A stretch of DNA of 64,000 nucleotides from Ligustrum vulgare (GCA_963555705.1 OY743176.1:41796026-41860025), one strand, 5' to 3'; positions 36,356-49,400 are shown, counted from the first letter of the stretch. Numbers and translations are program-made. The notes: generated by a model not told the origin, from the letters alone.

Positions 36356-37009
36356 ATGGAAGCACCAAAACTTCGACAGATCAAAACTATTTGTGTATTT
36401 TTTGGATCAAAAGTAGGGAAAGGCTTCGGTTATCTAGAAGCGGCTGTAGATCTTGGAAAGAAACTGGGGGAAAAAGGTATCACTCTTGTATATGGGGGTG
36501 GTAGCAGTGGTCTAATGGGTTGTGTTTCCCAATCTGCTCTTGCAGAGAAATCAAAAGTAATCGGTGTCATACCTGTCCCTTTGGTAGATGTTGCAGGCAA
36601 AACACGAGGGCATGAAGTTCAAACCTTATCCATCCATGAACGCATAACTTGTATGCTATATGGTTCTGATGCCTTTATAGCCCTGCCCGGAGGTTTTGGT
36701 ACCTTAGAAGAAATTTTTAACATTACCTCGTGGGCTCAACTAGATCTCCATACTAAGCCTATTGGGCTTCTGAATGTTAACAATTTCTTTGATGGTTTGT
36801 TAACCTTTCTTGATTATGCTGTGGAACAGGGATTCATCTCTCCATTTTCCAGAAGGCTTCTTATTTCCGCTCCTACTATTGATGAACTACTGGATAAGCT
36901 GCAGTCATATATCTCAATACAAGATCCAGCAGGAGTTAAGATAGATTGGTCGCAAGGAAGGGGAATCAAGCGAAAATGGAGTCCGGTTAATGTAAACTTA
37001 ACTCTGTGA
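36356..37009 (+). CDS. LOG: LOG-family cytokinin riboside 5'-monophosphate phosphoribohydrolase, copy 1
   Basis: A complete 217-residue, intronless gene. LOG enzymes cleave cytokinin riboside 5'-monophosphates to the active free base and ribose 5-phosphate in one cytosolic step. Visible family features are a Rossmann-type start (TICVFFGSK, residues 11-19), YGGGSSGLMG at 46-55, HER at 94-96 and the signature PGGFGTLEE at 111-119, followed by TSWAQLDLHTKPIGLLNV. Length matches the family (about 210-220). ATG 36356 sits in a good AAAGATGG context. Residue 16 is Phe where copy 2 and the family consensus FCGS have Cys. Plant LOG genes normally have several introns, so this is probably a captured cDNA. 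It is on the strand opposite to the host element. Related PGGxGTxxE enzymes exist, so the exact substrate is inferred. Confidence 0.93.
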   Translation: MEAPKLRQIKTICVFFGSKVGKGFGYLEAAVDLGKKLGEKGITLVYGGGSSGLMGCVSQSALAEKSKVIGVIPVPLVDVAGKTRGHEVQTLSIHERITCMLYGSDAFIALPGGFGTLEEIFNITSWAQLDLHTKPIGLLNVNNFFDGLLTFLDYAVEQGFISPFSRRLLISAPTIDELLDKLQSYISIQDPAGVKIDWSQGRGIKRKWSPVNVNLTL

Positions 37010-37015
37010 ATCTTA

Positions 37016-37240
37016 GAATAGGTGGGGGTAGAGTACGGAGTATTCTCACTCTCGAGACACCCCTCCATTTACTAGGATTTCCTTAATGTTTAAATCTTGT
37101 GTGTACCTCAAAGGTTCCAGGTGGTAGATTACGGAGTATTCTTACTCTCGAAACACACCTCTTTGAAGGTTTCTTTATTTCCTCAAAAGATCAGAGGTGG
37201 TAGGATACGGCTACTCCGGAAACACATCTCTCATTTTGAG
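37016..37240 (+). repeat. Three imperfect repeats in the LOG 3' region
   Basis: Units near 37019, 37117 and 37195 share AGGTGGTAG..TACGG..TACTC..GAAACAC.TCTC. Each begins with AGGTGG and ends with CACCCCT/CACCTCT/CACATCTCT, so each could fold into a hairpin. All three are kept in copy 2 (52082-52303). A polyadenylation-like AATAAAA follows near 37329. Confidence 0.7.
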
Positions 37241-37369
37241 GATTATCCCATGCTTCTCTCGTTTGCTTTTGTGTGTTTCATGTATTTCCTTTCCAGTGTG
37301 ACTCTTGTGTGTTCTCCTTATGAAAAAATAATAAAATCTCTGTTATCATCTACTAAATCTCGTTTGTGA

Positions 37370-38172
37370 TGTAAATGAACTTGCATGTCTAACCTTAATT
37401 CCTTTAGTGGATGCTTATCATATCATGCTCTTAATTCCAAAGGATAACATTCTGGACAGAGTTTCCCTTGTAATTTGGACTTATCCAAACCATAAGCATA
37501 CTTCATAACTCACATTTGATCACAACGATCTAAAAATATTGAAAACGATTCCAACACTTCAATATCATCAAAATATCCCATAATTCAATTCATAATTCCT
37601 CAACATAGAAATTTCAAATCATATTTTTCAATATCACAATATCACTTCCTTCGATACCTTAATGGCTCAAAAGATAACTCATACTTATAAATATATGCCA
37701 TAAATCATATTCCCAAAATATTCACAAGGCCAAACTTCATAATAAATTTCTCTTCAAAATAGAGGAAATAATTCACTTACTCAACATAATATCTATTACT
37801 TAATTCTCAATAAAATCATATTATTCCCATTATGCTCAACACTCGTTTTCTTTCTTAAAAAAAATTTCTCATAATCATACATTAAAGCATATAAGTTATG
37901 ACAAAGCATAACAACATCATTATTTTCGAAGAAATACATTCTTATTTCTCATAAATCATAAGTATCCGAAATACTCTTCATTCTTTCTCATAAATTAGTA
38001 AAATGAGTATTCGAAATACTGAAATAACTTTAAACATCATAAACTTCTTTACCTCGGAGTTGGTGGAACGAATGATGGCAGTGGCAATCTTCATCAATAA
38101 AATTTTTATAATGGAAAATATTTCTTGAAAATTCTTTTTGAAAATTTTTCCAGTCTACAGAAACGCGGACTA
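37370..38172. other. Non-coding internal region of copy 1, right part
   Basis: AT-rich and non-coding. It is conserved in copy 2 (52433-53249) with scattered indels. In element sense it is the leader directly after the primer site, where gag would normally begin; none is present. Confidence 0.6.
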
Positions 38173-38184
38173 GCTCTGATACCA
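38173..38184 (-). promoter_or_regulatory. Primer-binding site for initiator tRNA-Met, copy 1
   Basis: On the minus strand TGGTATCAGAGC, complementary to the 3' end of plant initiator tRNA-Met, three bases from the 5' LTR end (GGGGCGCTACA). It fixes the element's sense as minus. Confidence 0.95.
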
Positions 38185-38187
38185 ACT

Positions 38188-41100
38188 TGTAGCGCCCCGA
38201 GTTCCGTATACCCGATTCACTACGTCATTTTCTGTCTAAATTTTTCGAATAATATTTTTGCGGAAGAAATAATTGAAATTCATTTTTGGCAACATTAAAT
38301 AAACTGTAATGGCCGCTAAAATTGAAAACATTTATGAAACCATTTGAAATAGTAAATCGAACCATTAATATTGTAAAGAAATTGCCAATATCATAATTTC
38401 TCAAATAAATGAACTTCTCTAAATTATTCGATTGTTTGGAAAATACGGAAATCATTAACGTCAAACTTTCAACCGTTCAACGATTATTGCCACCATCATT
38501 CATCGCTCGCCACCGTCTCCGAAATCTGCAAAACTGTTAAAAAGTAGGGTGAGTATTTCATGGGGGAAATACTCAGTAGACTCATCGCAAATTAATTTAA
38601 TTTATAAGATGATTAAACACATAAATCCCGGCTCTTTATAAAACGGGCATTGATAGAGCTTCTTTATAAAACTGCTCTTGATAAAACTCATATTGTGCAT
38701 TACAGCACGGGACATATTTTGCAAATCATATGCTCTTTGAAAACATCTCTTTGAAAACAGCTCTTTGAAAACCATATACTTATAAAAACATTTTAATTAT
38801 GCCAAGCATAATTTCTTTTGAAAGCATAACATAAGATAGGATTGAAATCCTCATAAACATAAATAGACACAAGAACTTTACCGAACTTAGGTGGCAAGAA
38901 TTCTTATGCAGTAAAATCATAATAACAGTAAGTTTTCATCATAACATAGGATAATATCGAAATCCTCATAAACATAAGAATTTTACCGAACTTAGGTGGT
39001 AAGAATTCTTATGTAGTAAGTATACCAAGCATAATTTTCTGAAATTCATAGGGATCAATTGCATCATAACATAAGATAGGATCGAAATCCTCATAAACAT
39101 ATGCGACAGGAATTTTACCGAACTTAGGTGGTAAATCCTCATAAACATATGGAAAGATAGGAATTTTACCGAACTTCGTGGCAAATCCTCATAAACATAG
39201 GAGACACAAGAATGTTACCGAACTTAGGTGGCAAGAATTCTTATGTGTAGCGCTACTAAAACTCCGGTCCCCTTAACATATCATAACTTATCATATGGGA
39301 CCCAAAACAATCTTGGTAGATTGATTTCATAGCAATGATCCAAAAAAACATTTTCGTGAAGCATAGGGTATACTTACTTTTCGTAAAAACATAAAGTATA
39401 TTTTCTTTTCATAAAAACATACTTACTTTTCATAACAACATAAGGTATATTTACCTTTCATAAAAACATACTTGTTTTTCTTAAAAATTAACTTTCACAA
39501 GTCACATGACATTCATATGAAATCATAATTTAAATCAATTAATAAGTGCGAGTCTACCTCAAATCCGACGAGTGCAAAGTTGAGCGGGAATGACTTCAAT
39601 TTCTTTAAATTCTCCGTACGCTTCGTCTTAGCCAATAAGTCATTTTAGTCTATCGAATATATAGTTCAAAATGATAAATTATAATTTGAGGACTAAAATT
39701 GATGTTTTGAAAGTTGAGGGACTAAAATGAATACTTTTGAAAGTTCAGGGACTAAAATAGATATTTTGAAAGTTGAGGGATTAAAATGAATACTTTTGAT
39801 AGTTGAGCTTAAAAGTAAATCAGCAGGGACTGAAATGATAAGTTTGAAGCTAAAAGGACTGAATAAAACCTTTTTAAAACTTGAGGGGCTGATTTGAAAT
39901 AACATTAAAACTTTAAAAGGGCTGAAATAAACTTTTCAAAGCTGTAGGGACTGATTTAAATCATTCAGAAAACGTAGGGACCAAAGTGCAAATTTTGAAA
40001 ATCAAAAATATATTAAATCAGATTTATTTCTCTTTCTCTTCGTTTCAGATCAAAGAGCCAGGGAGAGAGACGAGAGACGAAGGCTGAAAAAAAAACTGGC
40101 GATCGACTACTTTCAGTCAAGGTTGCCGCGAGCCAAACGTCGGCGGTGGTTCGGCGATGGTTCGGCCATCATGTGGTGGTGATTTAGGCTAGGTTTTGGT
40201 GTTGATTCGAGGTGAATCCAAGGCTCAAGATCTGATCTTGATTGCGATTTCCGGTGACAAATCCGGTCACTGGCAGTCGGCGTCGAGGTAAGTCTTTGGT
40301 TTAGTTGATTTTGGGTTTTATCTATGATTGCTGGTGGTTGGATTCGAGGAACAGAAAGGGAACCGCGGCTTAGATCGCGATTTGGCTGCGAGAATCCGAC
40401 GATACAATCTGCTGAAATCAGACTATAGAGGGTTCGAGATTAGGTAAGGTTCTGGGTTTCTTCTATTTCTTAGTTTGGGTTTTGATTTTGAGTTTTGGGT
40501 GAGGATTTGGATTCGAACTGAAGTTGATTGTGGAAAGTGATGATGATTTGGTTTCTGCAACTGATCTGGGGTGCAGGCTGCGTTGGTGGTGGTCTGATGT
40601 TCGACGATGGGTGATGACTCTGGTTGGGTTAAATTCCGGTGATGATGAAAATGGATGATAATTGGTGGTGCTGCAGGGGGGGTGACGGTTGAACTGTGGT
40701 TTTATGAATTGGCTGTGAATTGATTATGGTGAGGCGATGCTGATAGTTAGGATTTTGGTTGCAGAGAATTGGTTGATTCATGGTGATGAAGGTGACTGAT
40801 TGTAGCTGGGCAGCATAATGCAGTTTGGTGATTTTGGTTTGGAGTTCAATTGATGACGGGTTTGAGCAGTGGTGGTGATAACTGATTGGTGATGAATCAG
40901 AGACTGGTTTGGAGATATGGCTGTCGGTTGATTAATGGTGATTGGCTATGGTGTTGCAGTTGGAATGAGGTGATGATGCTGATGATACATAAGTTTCGTG
41001 GTTATGGTTTGGGGCTGCAACTGATAATTGTGGTAGTGATGATGATGATGTTTATATATATTGAATTGTGGAAATCTGAAAATGGATGGGTCCGAAATTG

Positions 41101-41659
41101 TGGTATGTGGAGTTGGTGATAAAGGAGAAGAAAGCATTTTACCTTGCTGGAAAGAGTAGTGTAAGTGATGATAATGATGATGCTTTGAGGTGTTCCAATT
41201 GTTCATGTGTGGAGATGCTTGTTGATTGTACACAATGAGATGGAAAGAATAATTAAGAAGGAAACAAGGTGGGGAACGTGAGTTGTGATGGGGAAGAATA
41301 TGTATTGATTTGGTACTATAGAATATGATAGTGTAGAATTAGGTGTAATATTTATTTGTATAAAAATGATGATGTTTTTGTGTAAAGAATTATTGTATTG
41401 GTGTAAAGAAGAAGACATGTGGGAAAAATTTGGATTTTTAGAAAGATTTTTGAAAATAATACTTTGAATAAATAATTAAAATAATATAATTTTAGAAATT
41501 CGAATATTAAATTTAAAATCGAACAAATTCGATATTTCTTGACTTGGCTAGACGAATCCGTCGCGGCATTAATTTCAAAATAATAAATGAAATAGTAGCG
41601 ACACAATTTTCTAAATATTAAAATAATTATTTATTGCATAAAAATTCTGGGTCGCTATA
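38188..41659 (-). repeat. 5' LTR of copy 1 (3,472 bp)
   Basis: Nearly identical to 31372-34842. Differences seen by eye: C-T-A/C-A-A near 38290, G/A near 39488, A/G near 40158, one extra G near 40680 and G/A near 41391. The satellite resumes directly at 41660 with the duplication ACTTC. Confidence 0.95.
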
Positions 41660-44600
41660 ACTTCGACCTCCATTACTGCCGTCACTGCTACCATCGCCCC
41701 TTCGACCCTCGTTACATCACCGCCACCACTGTGACCTCCAAAATCCAACAGTACCCTGGGTCTCACAGCCCCTTCGACCACCATTGCTGCTACCATATCG
41801 CTATCATCGCACCTACAAGATCCAACGGCTCGTGAAACAACGACCATGTTCATTCCAAACCAATCGACCAGCTACGGGTCCTTGAAGGTTTAATTATTTT
41901 CTTGAAATAATTAGTTTTTTTTTTTAATTTAGTTTAGAACTATTGATTTTTGTAGTTTGACAAGTATGAAGGGTTTTTTTTTTAGTGGAAGATGGTGATT
42001 TTGTTGGGAATTCATGTTCTGCTAAATTTAGGGGTCTAAATTGATGCCGAATTGGTGATGTTTTGTTATTTTATTGAAAGCAAGAATTTTTTTTTATATT
42101 TTATGATGATAAATGTAGTCTACTCAGACACATGGACTTTTTGTCTAATTAGCCTTTCTATACAGGTTGGTTTTTGGCTTCAGTAGCATAAGATAAAATT
42201 CATGATGGCTGCTTGTGATACATTCTGATCTTGGGCTATTGAGCAGCTTTGTACTCGTGTAGACTACAAGTTGATTATAAAGTCATAGTTTTTGTTCACG
42301 TAAAGTAGTAGTTTCATTGAAGTAACAATGACAGAATTGTAGTGGTAAATAATTTGGAACTATCTGTCTTATCAGATTCCAATATTTGAGAACGGTCATG
42401 AGAAAGGTCCTATAGGGACCAAGAATTTTCCACTCATTGAATAATTATTTTTAAATTATGAAAACCGTGCTGCTGCGATCTCACCCCTTTTTAAGTTAAC
42501 GCCGCGACGTATTCGTCTAGCCAAATAAAACTCAAATTGTTGGGGGTTAAATTGTAAATTTCAAAAGATAACAAAATCAAAAACCTAATATACCAAATAA
42601 AACTCAAACGCGTAGCTCTCTCCACTTCGACCTCCAGTACCCTGGGTCTCATCCTCTTCGACCCACTTCGACCTCCATTACTGCCGTCACTGCTACCATC
42701 GCCCCTTCGACCCTCGTTACATCACCGCCACCACTGTGACCTCCAAAATCCAACAGTACCCTGGGTCTCACAGCCCCTTCGACCACCATTGCTGCTACCA
42801 TATCGCTATCATCGCACCTACAAGATCCAACGGCTCGTGAAACAACGACCATGTTCATTCCAAACCAATCGACCAGCTACGGGTCCTTGAAGGTTTAATT
42901 ATTTTCTTGAAATAATTAGTTTTTTTTTTAATTTAGTTTAGAACTATTGATTTTTGTAGTTTGACAAGTATGAAGGGTTTTTTTTTTAGTGGAAGATGGT
43001 GATTTTGTTGGGAATTCATGTTCTGCTAAATTTAGGGGTCTAAATTGATGCCGAATTGGTGATGTTTTGTTATTTTATTGAAAGCAAGAATTTTTTTTTA
43101 TATTTTATGATGATAAATGTAGTCTACTCAGACACATGGACTTTTTGTCTAATTAGCCTTTCTCTACAGGTTGGTTTTTGGCTTCAGTAGCATAAGATAA
43201 AATTCATGATGGCTGCTTGTGATACATTCTGATCTTGGGCTATTGAGCAGCTTTTTACTTGTGTAGACTACAAGTTGATTATAAATTCATAGTTTTTGTT
43301 CACGTAAAGTAGTAGTTTCATTGAAGTAACAATGACAGAATTGTAGTGGTAAATAATTTGGAACTATCTGTCTTATCAGATTCCAATATTTGAGAACGGT
43401 CATGAGAAAGGTCCTATGGAGACCAAGAATTTTCCATGCATTGAATAATTATTTTTAAATTATGAAAACCGTGCTGCTGCGATCTCACCCCTTTTTAAGT
43501 TAACGCCGCGACGTATTCGTCTAGCCAAATAAAACTCAAATTGTTGGGGGTTAAATTGTAAATTTCAAAAGATAACAAAATCAAAAACCTAATATATCAA
43601 ATAAAACTCAAACGCGTAGCTCTCTCCCCTTCGACCTCCAGTACCCTGGGTCTCATCCTCTTCGACCCACTTCGACCTCCATTACTGCCGTCACTGCTAC
43701 CATCGCCCCTTCGACCCTCGTTACATCACCGCCACCACTGTGACCTCCAAAATCCAACAGTACCCTGGGTCTCACAGCCCCTTCGACCACCATTGCTGCT
43801 ACCATATCGCTATCATCGCACCTACAAGATCCAACGGCTCGTGAAACAACGACCATGTTCATTCCCAACCAATCGACCAGCTACGGGTCCTTGAAGGTTT
43901 AATTATTTTCTTGAAATAATTAGTTTTTTTTGTTAATTTAGTTTAGAACTATTGATTTTTGTAGTTTGACAAGTATGAAGGGTTTTTTTTTTAGTGGAAG
44001 ATGGTGATTTTGTTGGGAATTCATGTTCTGCTAAATTTAGGGGTCTGAATTGATGTCGAATTGGTGATGTTTTGTTATTTTATTGAAAGCAAGAATTTTT
44101 TTTTATATTTTATGATGATAAATGTAGTCTACTCAGACACATGGACTTTTTGTCTAATTAGCCTTTCTCTACAGGTTGGTTTTTGGCTTCAGTAGCATAA
44201 GATAAAATTCATGATGGCTGCTTGTGATACAGTCTGATCTTGGGCTATTGAGCAGCTTTGTACTCGTGTAGACTACAAGTTGATTATAAAGTCATAGTTT
44301 TTGTTCACGTAAAGTAGTAGTTTCATTGAAGTAACAATGACAGAATTGTAGTGGTAAATAATTTGGAACTATCTGTCTTATCAGATTCCAATATTTGAGA
44401 ACGGTCATGAGAAAGGTCCTATAGCGACCAAGAATTTTCCATGCATTGAATAATTATTTTTAAATTATGAAAACCGTGCTGCTGCGATCTCACCCCTTTT
44501 TAAGTTAACGCCGCGACGTATTCGTCTAGCAAATAAAACTCAAATTGTTGGGGGTTAAATTGTAAATTTCAAAAGATAACAAAATCAAAAACCTAATATA

Positions 44601-46473
44601 CAAAATAAAACTCAAACGCGTAGCTCTCTCCCCTTCGACCTCCAGTACCCTGGGTCTCATCCTCTTCGACCCACTTCGACCTCCATTACTGCCATCACTG
44701 CTACCATCGCCCCTTCGACCCTCGTTACATCACCGCCACCACTGTGACCATCGCCCCTCCAAAATCCAACAGTACCATGGGTCTCACAGCCCCTTCGACC
44801 ACCATTGCTGCTACCACATCGCTATCATCGCACCTACAAGATCCAACGGCTCGTGAAACAACGACCATGTTCATTCCAAACCAATCGACCAGCTACGGGT
44901 CCTTGAAGGTTTAATTATTTTCTTGAAATAATTAGTTTTTTTTTTAATTTAGTTTAGAACTATTGATTTTTGTAGTTTGACAAGTATGAAGGGTTTTTTT
45001 TTTAGTGGAAGATGGTGATTTTGTTGGGAATTCATGTTCTGCTAAATTTAGGGGTCTGAATTGATGTCGAATTGGTGATGTTTTGTGATTTTATTGAAAG
45101 CAAGAATTTTTTTTTATATTTTATGATGATAAATGTAGTCTACTCAGACACATGGACTTTTTGTCTAATTAGCCTTTCTCTACAGGTTGGTTTTTGGCTT
45201 CAGTAGCATAAGATAAAATTCATGATGGCTGCTTGTGATACAGTCTGATCTTGGGCTATTGAGCAGCTTTGTACTCGTGTAGACTACAAGTTGATTATAA
45301 AGTCATAGTTTTTGTTCACGTAAAGTAGTAGTTTCATTGAAGTAACAATGACAGAATTGTAGTGGTAAATAATTTGGAACTATCTGTCTTATCAGATTCC
45401 AATATTTGAGAACGGTCATGAGAAACGTCCTATAGCGACCAAGAATTTTCCATGCATTGAATAATTATTTTTAAATTATGAAAACCGTGCTGCTGCGATC
45501 TCACCCCTTTTTAAGTTAACGCCGCGACGTATTCGTCTAGCCAAATAAAACTCAAATTGTTGGGGGTTAAATTGTAAATTTCAAAAGATAACAAAATCAA
45601 AAACCTAATATACCAAATAAAACTCAAACGCGTAGCTCTCTCCCCTTCGACCCACTTCGACCTCCAGTACCCTGGGTCTCATCTTCTTCAACCCACTTCT
45701 ACCTCCATTACTGCCGTCACTGCTACCATCTCCCCTTCGACCCTCGTTACATCACCGCCACCACTGTGACCATCGCCCCTCCAAAATCCAACAGTACCCT
45801 GGGTCTAACAGCCCCTTCGACCACCATTGCTGCTACCATATCGCTATCATCGCACCTACAAGATCCAACGGCTCGTGAAACAGTGACCATGTTCATTCCA
45901 AACCAATCGACCATCTACGGGTCCTTGAAGGTTTAATTATTTTCTTGAAATATTTAGTTTTTTTTTTTTTTAATTTAGTTTAGAACTATTGTTTTTTGTA
46001 GTTTGACAAGTATGAAGGGTTTTTTTTTTTTTTAGTGGAAGATGGTGATTTTGTTGGGAATTCATGTTTTGCTAAATTTAGGGGTCTGAATTGATGCCGA
46101 AGTGGTGATGTTTTGTTAATTTATTGAAAGCAAGAATTTTTTTTATATTTTATGATGATAAATGTAGTCTACTCAGACACATGGACTTTTTGTCTAATTT
46201 TTGTCTAATTAGCCTTTCTCTACAGGTTGGTTTTTTGCTTCAGTAGCATAAGATAAAATTCATGATGGCTGCTTGTGATACATTCTGATCTTGGGCTATT
46301 GAGCAGCTTTTTACTTGTGTAGACTACAAGTTGATTATAAATTCATAGTTTTTGTTCACGTAAAGTAGTAGTTTCATTGAAGTAACAATGACAGAATTGT
46401 AGTGGTAAATAATTTGGAACTATCTGTCTTATCAGATTCCAATATTTGAGAACGGTCATGAGAAAGGTCCTAT
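41660..46473 (+). repeat. Satellite block 2
   Basis: The rest of monomer 19, monomers 20-22, and most of monomer 23 up to the TSD CCTAT (46469-46473). Monomer 21 shares ATATATCAAATAAAAC and the preceding CCTATGGAGACC variant with monomer 18, which shows exchange between distant monomers before the insertions. Confidence 0.95.
46469..46473. repeat. Target-site duplication CCTAT, left
   Basis: Partner at 56782-56786. Removing the element restores GGTCCTATAGCGACC of the monomer. Confidence 0.95.
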
Positions 46474-49400
46474 TGTAGCGCCCCGAGTTCCGTATACCCG
46501 ATTCACTACGTCATTTTCTGTCTAAATTTTTCGAATAATATTTTTGCGGAAGAAATAATTGAAATTCATTTTTTTGGCAACATTAAATAAACTGTAATGG
46601 CCGCTAAAAAAAATTGAAAACATTTATGAAACCATTTGAAATAGTAAATCGAACCATTAATATTGTAAAGAAATTGCCAATATCATAATTTCTCAAATAA
46701 ATGAACTTCTCTAAATTATTCGATTGTTTGGAAAATACGGAAATCATTAACGTCAAACTTTCAACCGTTCAACGATTATTGCCACCATCATTCATCGCTC
46801 GCCACCGTCTCCGAAATCTGCAAAACTGTTAAAAGTAGGGTGAGTATTTCATGGGGGAAATACTCAGTAGACTCATCGCGAATTAATTTAATTTATAAGA
46901 TGATTAAACACATAAATCCCTGCTCTTTATAAAACGGGCATTGATAGAGCTTCTTTATAAAACTGCTCTTGATAAAACTCATATTGTGCATTACAGCACG
47001 GGACATATTTTGCAAATCATAGGCTCTTTGAAAATAGCTCTTTGAAAATCATATACTTATAAAAACATTTTAATTATGCCAAGCATAATTTCTTTTGAAA
47101 GCATAACATAAGATAGGATTGAAATCCTCATAAACATAAGAAGACACAAGAACTTTACCGAACTTAGGTGGCAAGAATTCTTATGCAGTAAAATCATAAT
47201 AACAGTAAGTTTTCATCATAACATAGGATAATATCGAAATCCTCATAAACATAAGAATTTTACCGAACTTAGGTGGTAAGAATTCTTATGTAGTAAGTAT
47301 ACCAAGCATAATTTTCTGAAATTCATAGGGATCAATTGCATCATAACATAAGATAGGATCAAAATCCTCATAAACATATGCGACAGGAATTTTACCGAAC
47401 TTAGGTGGTAAATCCTCATAAACATATGGAAAGATAGGAATTTTACCGAACTTCGTGGCAAATCCTCATAAACATAGGAGACACAAGAATGTTACCGAAC
47501 TTAGGTGGCAAGAATTCTTATGTGTAGCGCTACTAAAACTCCGGTCCCCTTAACATATCATAACTTATCATATGGGACCCAAAACAATCTTGGTAGATTG
47601 ATTTCATAGCAATGATCCAAAAAAAACATTTTCGTGAAGCATAGGGTATACTTACTTTTCGTAAAAACATAAAGTATATTTTCTTTTCATAAAAACATAC
47701 TTACTTTTCATAACAACATAAGGTATATTTACCTTTCATAAAACATACTTAATTTTCTTGAAAATTGACTTTCACAAGTCACATGACATTTATATGAAAT
47801 CATAATTTAAATCAATTAATAAGTGCGAGTCTACCTCAAATCCGACGAGTGCAAAGTTGAGCGGGAATGACTTCAATTTCTTTTAGATTCTCCGTACGCT
47901 TCGTCTTAGCCAATAAGTCACTTTAGTATATCGAATATATAGTTCAAAATGATAAATTATAATTTGAAAACTGAAATTGATGTTTTGAAAGTTGAGGGAC
48001 TAAAATGAATACTTTTGAAAGTTCAGGGACTAAAATAGATACTTTGAAAGTTGAGGGATTAAAATGAATACTTTTGAAAGTTGAGTCGGAAACTCAAAAC
48101 AATAGGGTTGAAATAATATATTTTAAAACAATAGGGGCTGATTAAAACTCTTTTAAAACTTAAGGGCTGAAATTGATAAGTTTAAAAGCTGAAAGGACTG
48201 ATTTGAAAACCTTTGAAACTAAAAGGGACTGAATTGGATTGTTTTAAAATCATAGGGACTAAACTGTAGATTCTGAAAATTGAATATATTATCTTCAGAT
48301 CTAACTCTTTCTCTCACTCAACTCACTCTCACATTCACTCTCTCACGATCCGGAACTGGAGAGGAGAGGGAGGTGCGATCGTCCACTTCTGCAGGTGATT
48401 TCGCCGGCGCAACGCCGGCGAGGTGAGTAGCAAGTGACGGGGTACAAAAAAACTGGGTTTTTGGGACTGATTTCGTGCGATTTAAGGTGAAACCGAAGCT
48501 TAAATCGCGATCGGTTGTAGTGGTCAGCGATTGTGGTAAGTAACTGGGTTTCAAATTCTTTGCAGTCTTTTGGGTTTTGATTTTTTTGTTTTGGGTGAGG
48601 ATTTGGAGCTGATGGTTAGGTAGAGTAGTGCGAGCAGTGTAAGCTGGGTGAGGGATGGATTCGAACTGAAGTTGATTGTGATGATGGCGTTGATTTGTCG
48701 TAGGTGGAGTTGGTGAGTGAGGGTTGCTGCAGGAGGATATGGTGGTTGGCTGGTAGATCAGTGGTTGCAGTGAGGTTGTTCTCGACCGTGGCTATGATTT
48801 GGCAGTTGGTTGATTTTTTTGATTCAGCTTGATCGATTGGCAGTGGTGATGGCTGCAATGGAGTTGGGGAAATGGTGGTTCAATGAAAATTGAGTACAGG
48901 CGGCGGTTTGGTGGTTGGATTGTGGTGTTCTGATGCAGGCTGGCCATGGTGATGAGGTTTGTAGTTGATGATTTAATTTGGTGTTTGATTGAAGAAATTC
49001 TGTGAAGTGAATAAGGTGGTGAGGGATTGATTGGTGGGGATGATGATAGCAGAGATTGGAAATGGCAGAGGCAGTGTTGAATTTGATCTGAATGATGCAG
49101 TGGCGGATTGATATAGGTTCATTGGTGGTGATGATGATTTGGGTTCTGCAACTGATCTGGGGTGCAGGCTGCATTGGTGGTGGTCTGATGTTCGACGATG
49201 GGTGGTGACTGTGGTTGGGTTAAATGCAGGGTATGTTGATTGAGGTTCTTGGCAAATCTGCAGGCTCGATGGTTGGATTGGCAGTGATTCTGGGGCAGTG
49301 ATTGGGATTCGATCGGCAATAGAGGTGGCTGCGAAGCCATGGCAGTGATGGAGCTAGCTATAGTGTATGGTTGGTGGCTGTGGACAGATTTATATTGGTG

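Larger units (their letters stand above)
31372..41659 (-). mobile_element. LOG-carrying non-autonomous LTR retrotransposon, copy 1
   Basis: A complete 10,288-bp element inserted in satellite monomer 19. It has LTRs at 31372-34842 and 38188-41659, an internal region of 3,345 bp, a 5-bp duplication, a tRNA-iMet primer site and a polypurine tract, so its sense is the minus strand. Termini in sense are TATAGCG...CGCTACA. It has no gag, protease, RT or integrase and must be moved in trans, probably by a Tekay-like chromovirus whose LTR ends and pre-PPT sequence (reverse of ATTTCGTCCTCGAAATT at 34862) it shares. The internal region carries two genes on the + strand, antisense to the element: a Cys-rich protein and LOG. 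The two LTRs differ by about four substitutions and one G, so insertion is recent. Confidence 0.95.

Noticed and set aside
37097..37369. 90-codon ORF after LOG, also open in copy 2 (52160-52432)
   Set aside because: No ATG at the start, covers the 3' repeat region, and the near identity of the copies explains why both are open.
38173..38184. GCTCTGATACCA as the end of a tRNA gene
   Set aside because: Only the terminal 12 bases match initiator tRNA-Met, directly beside an LTR; it is the primer-binding site.
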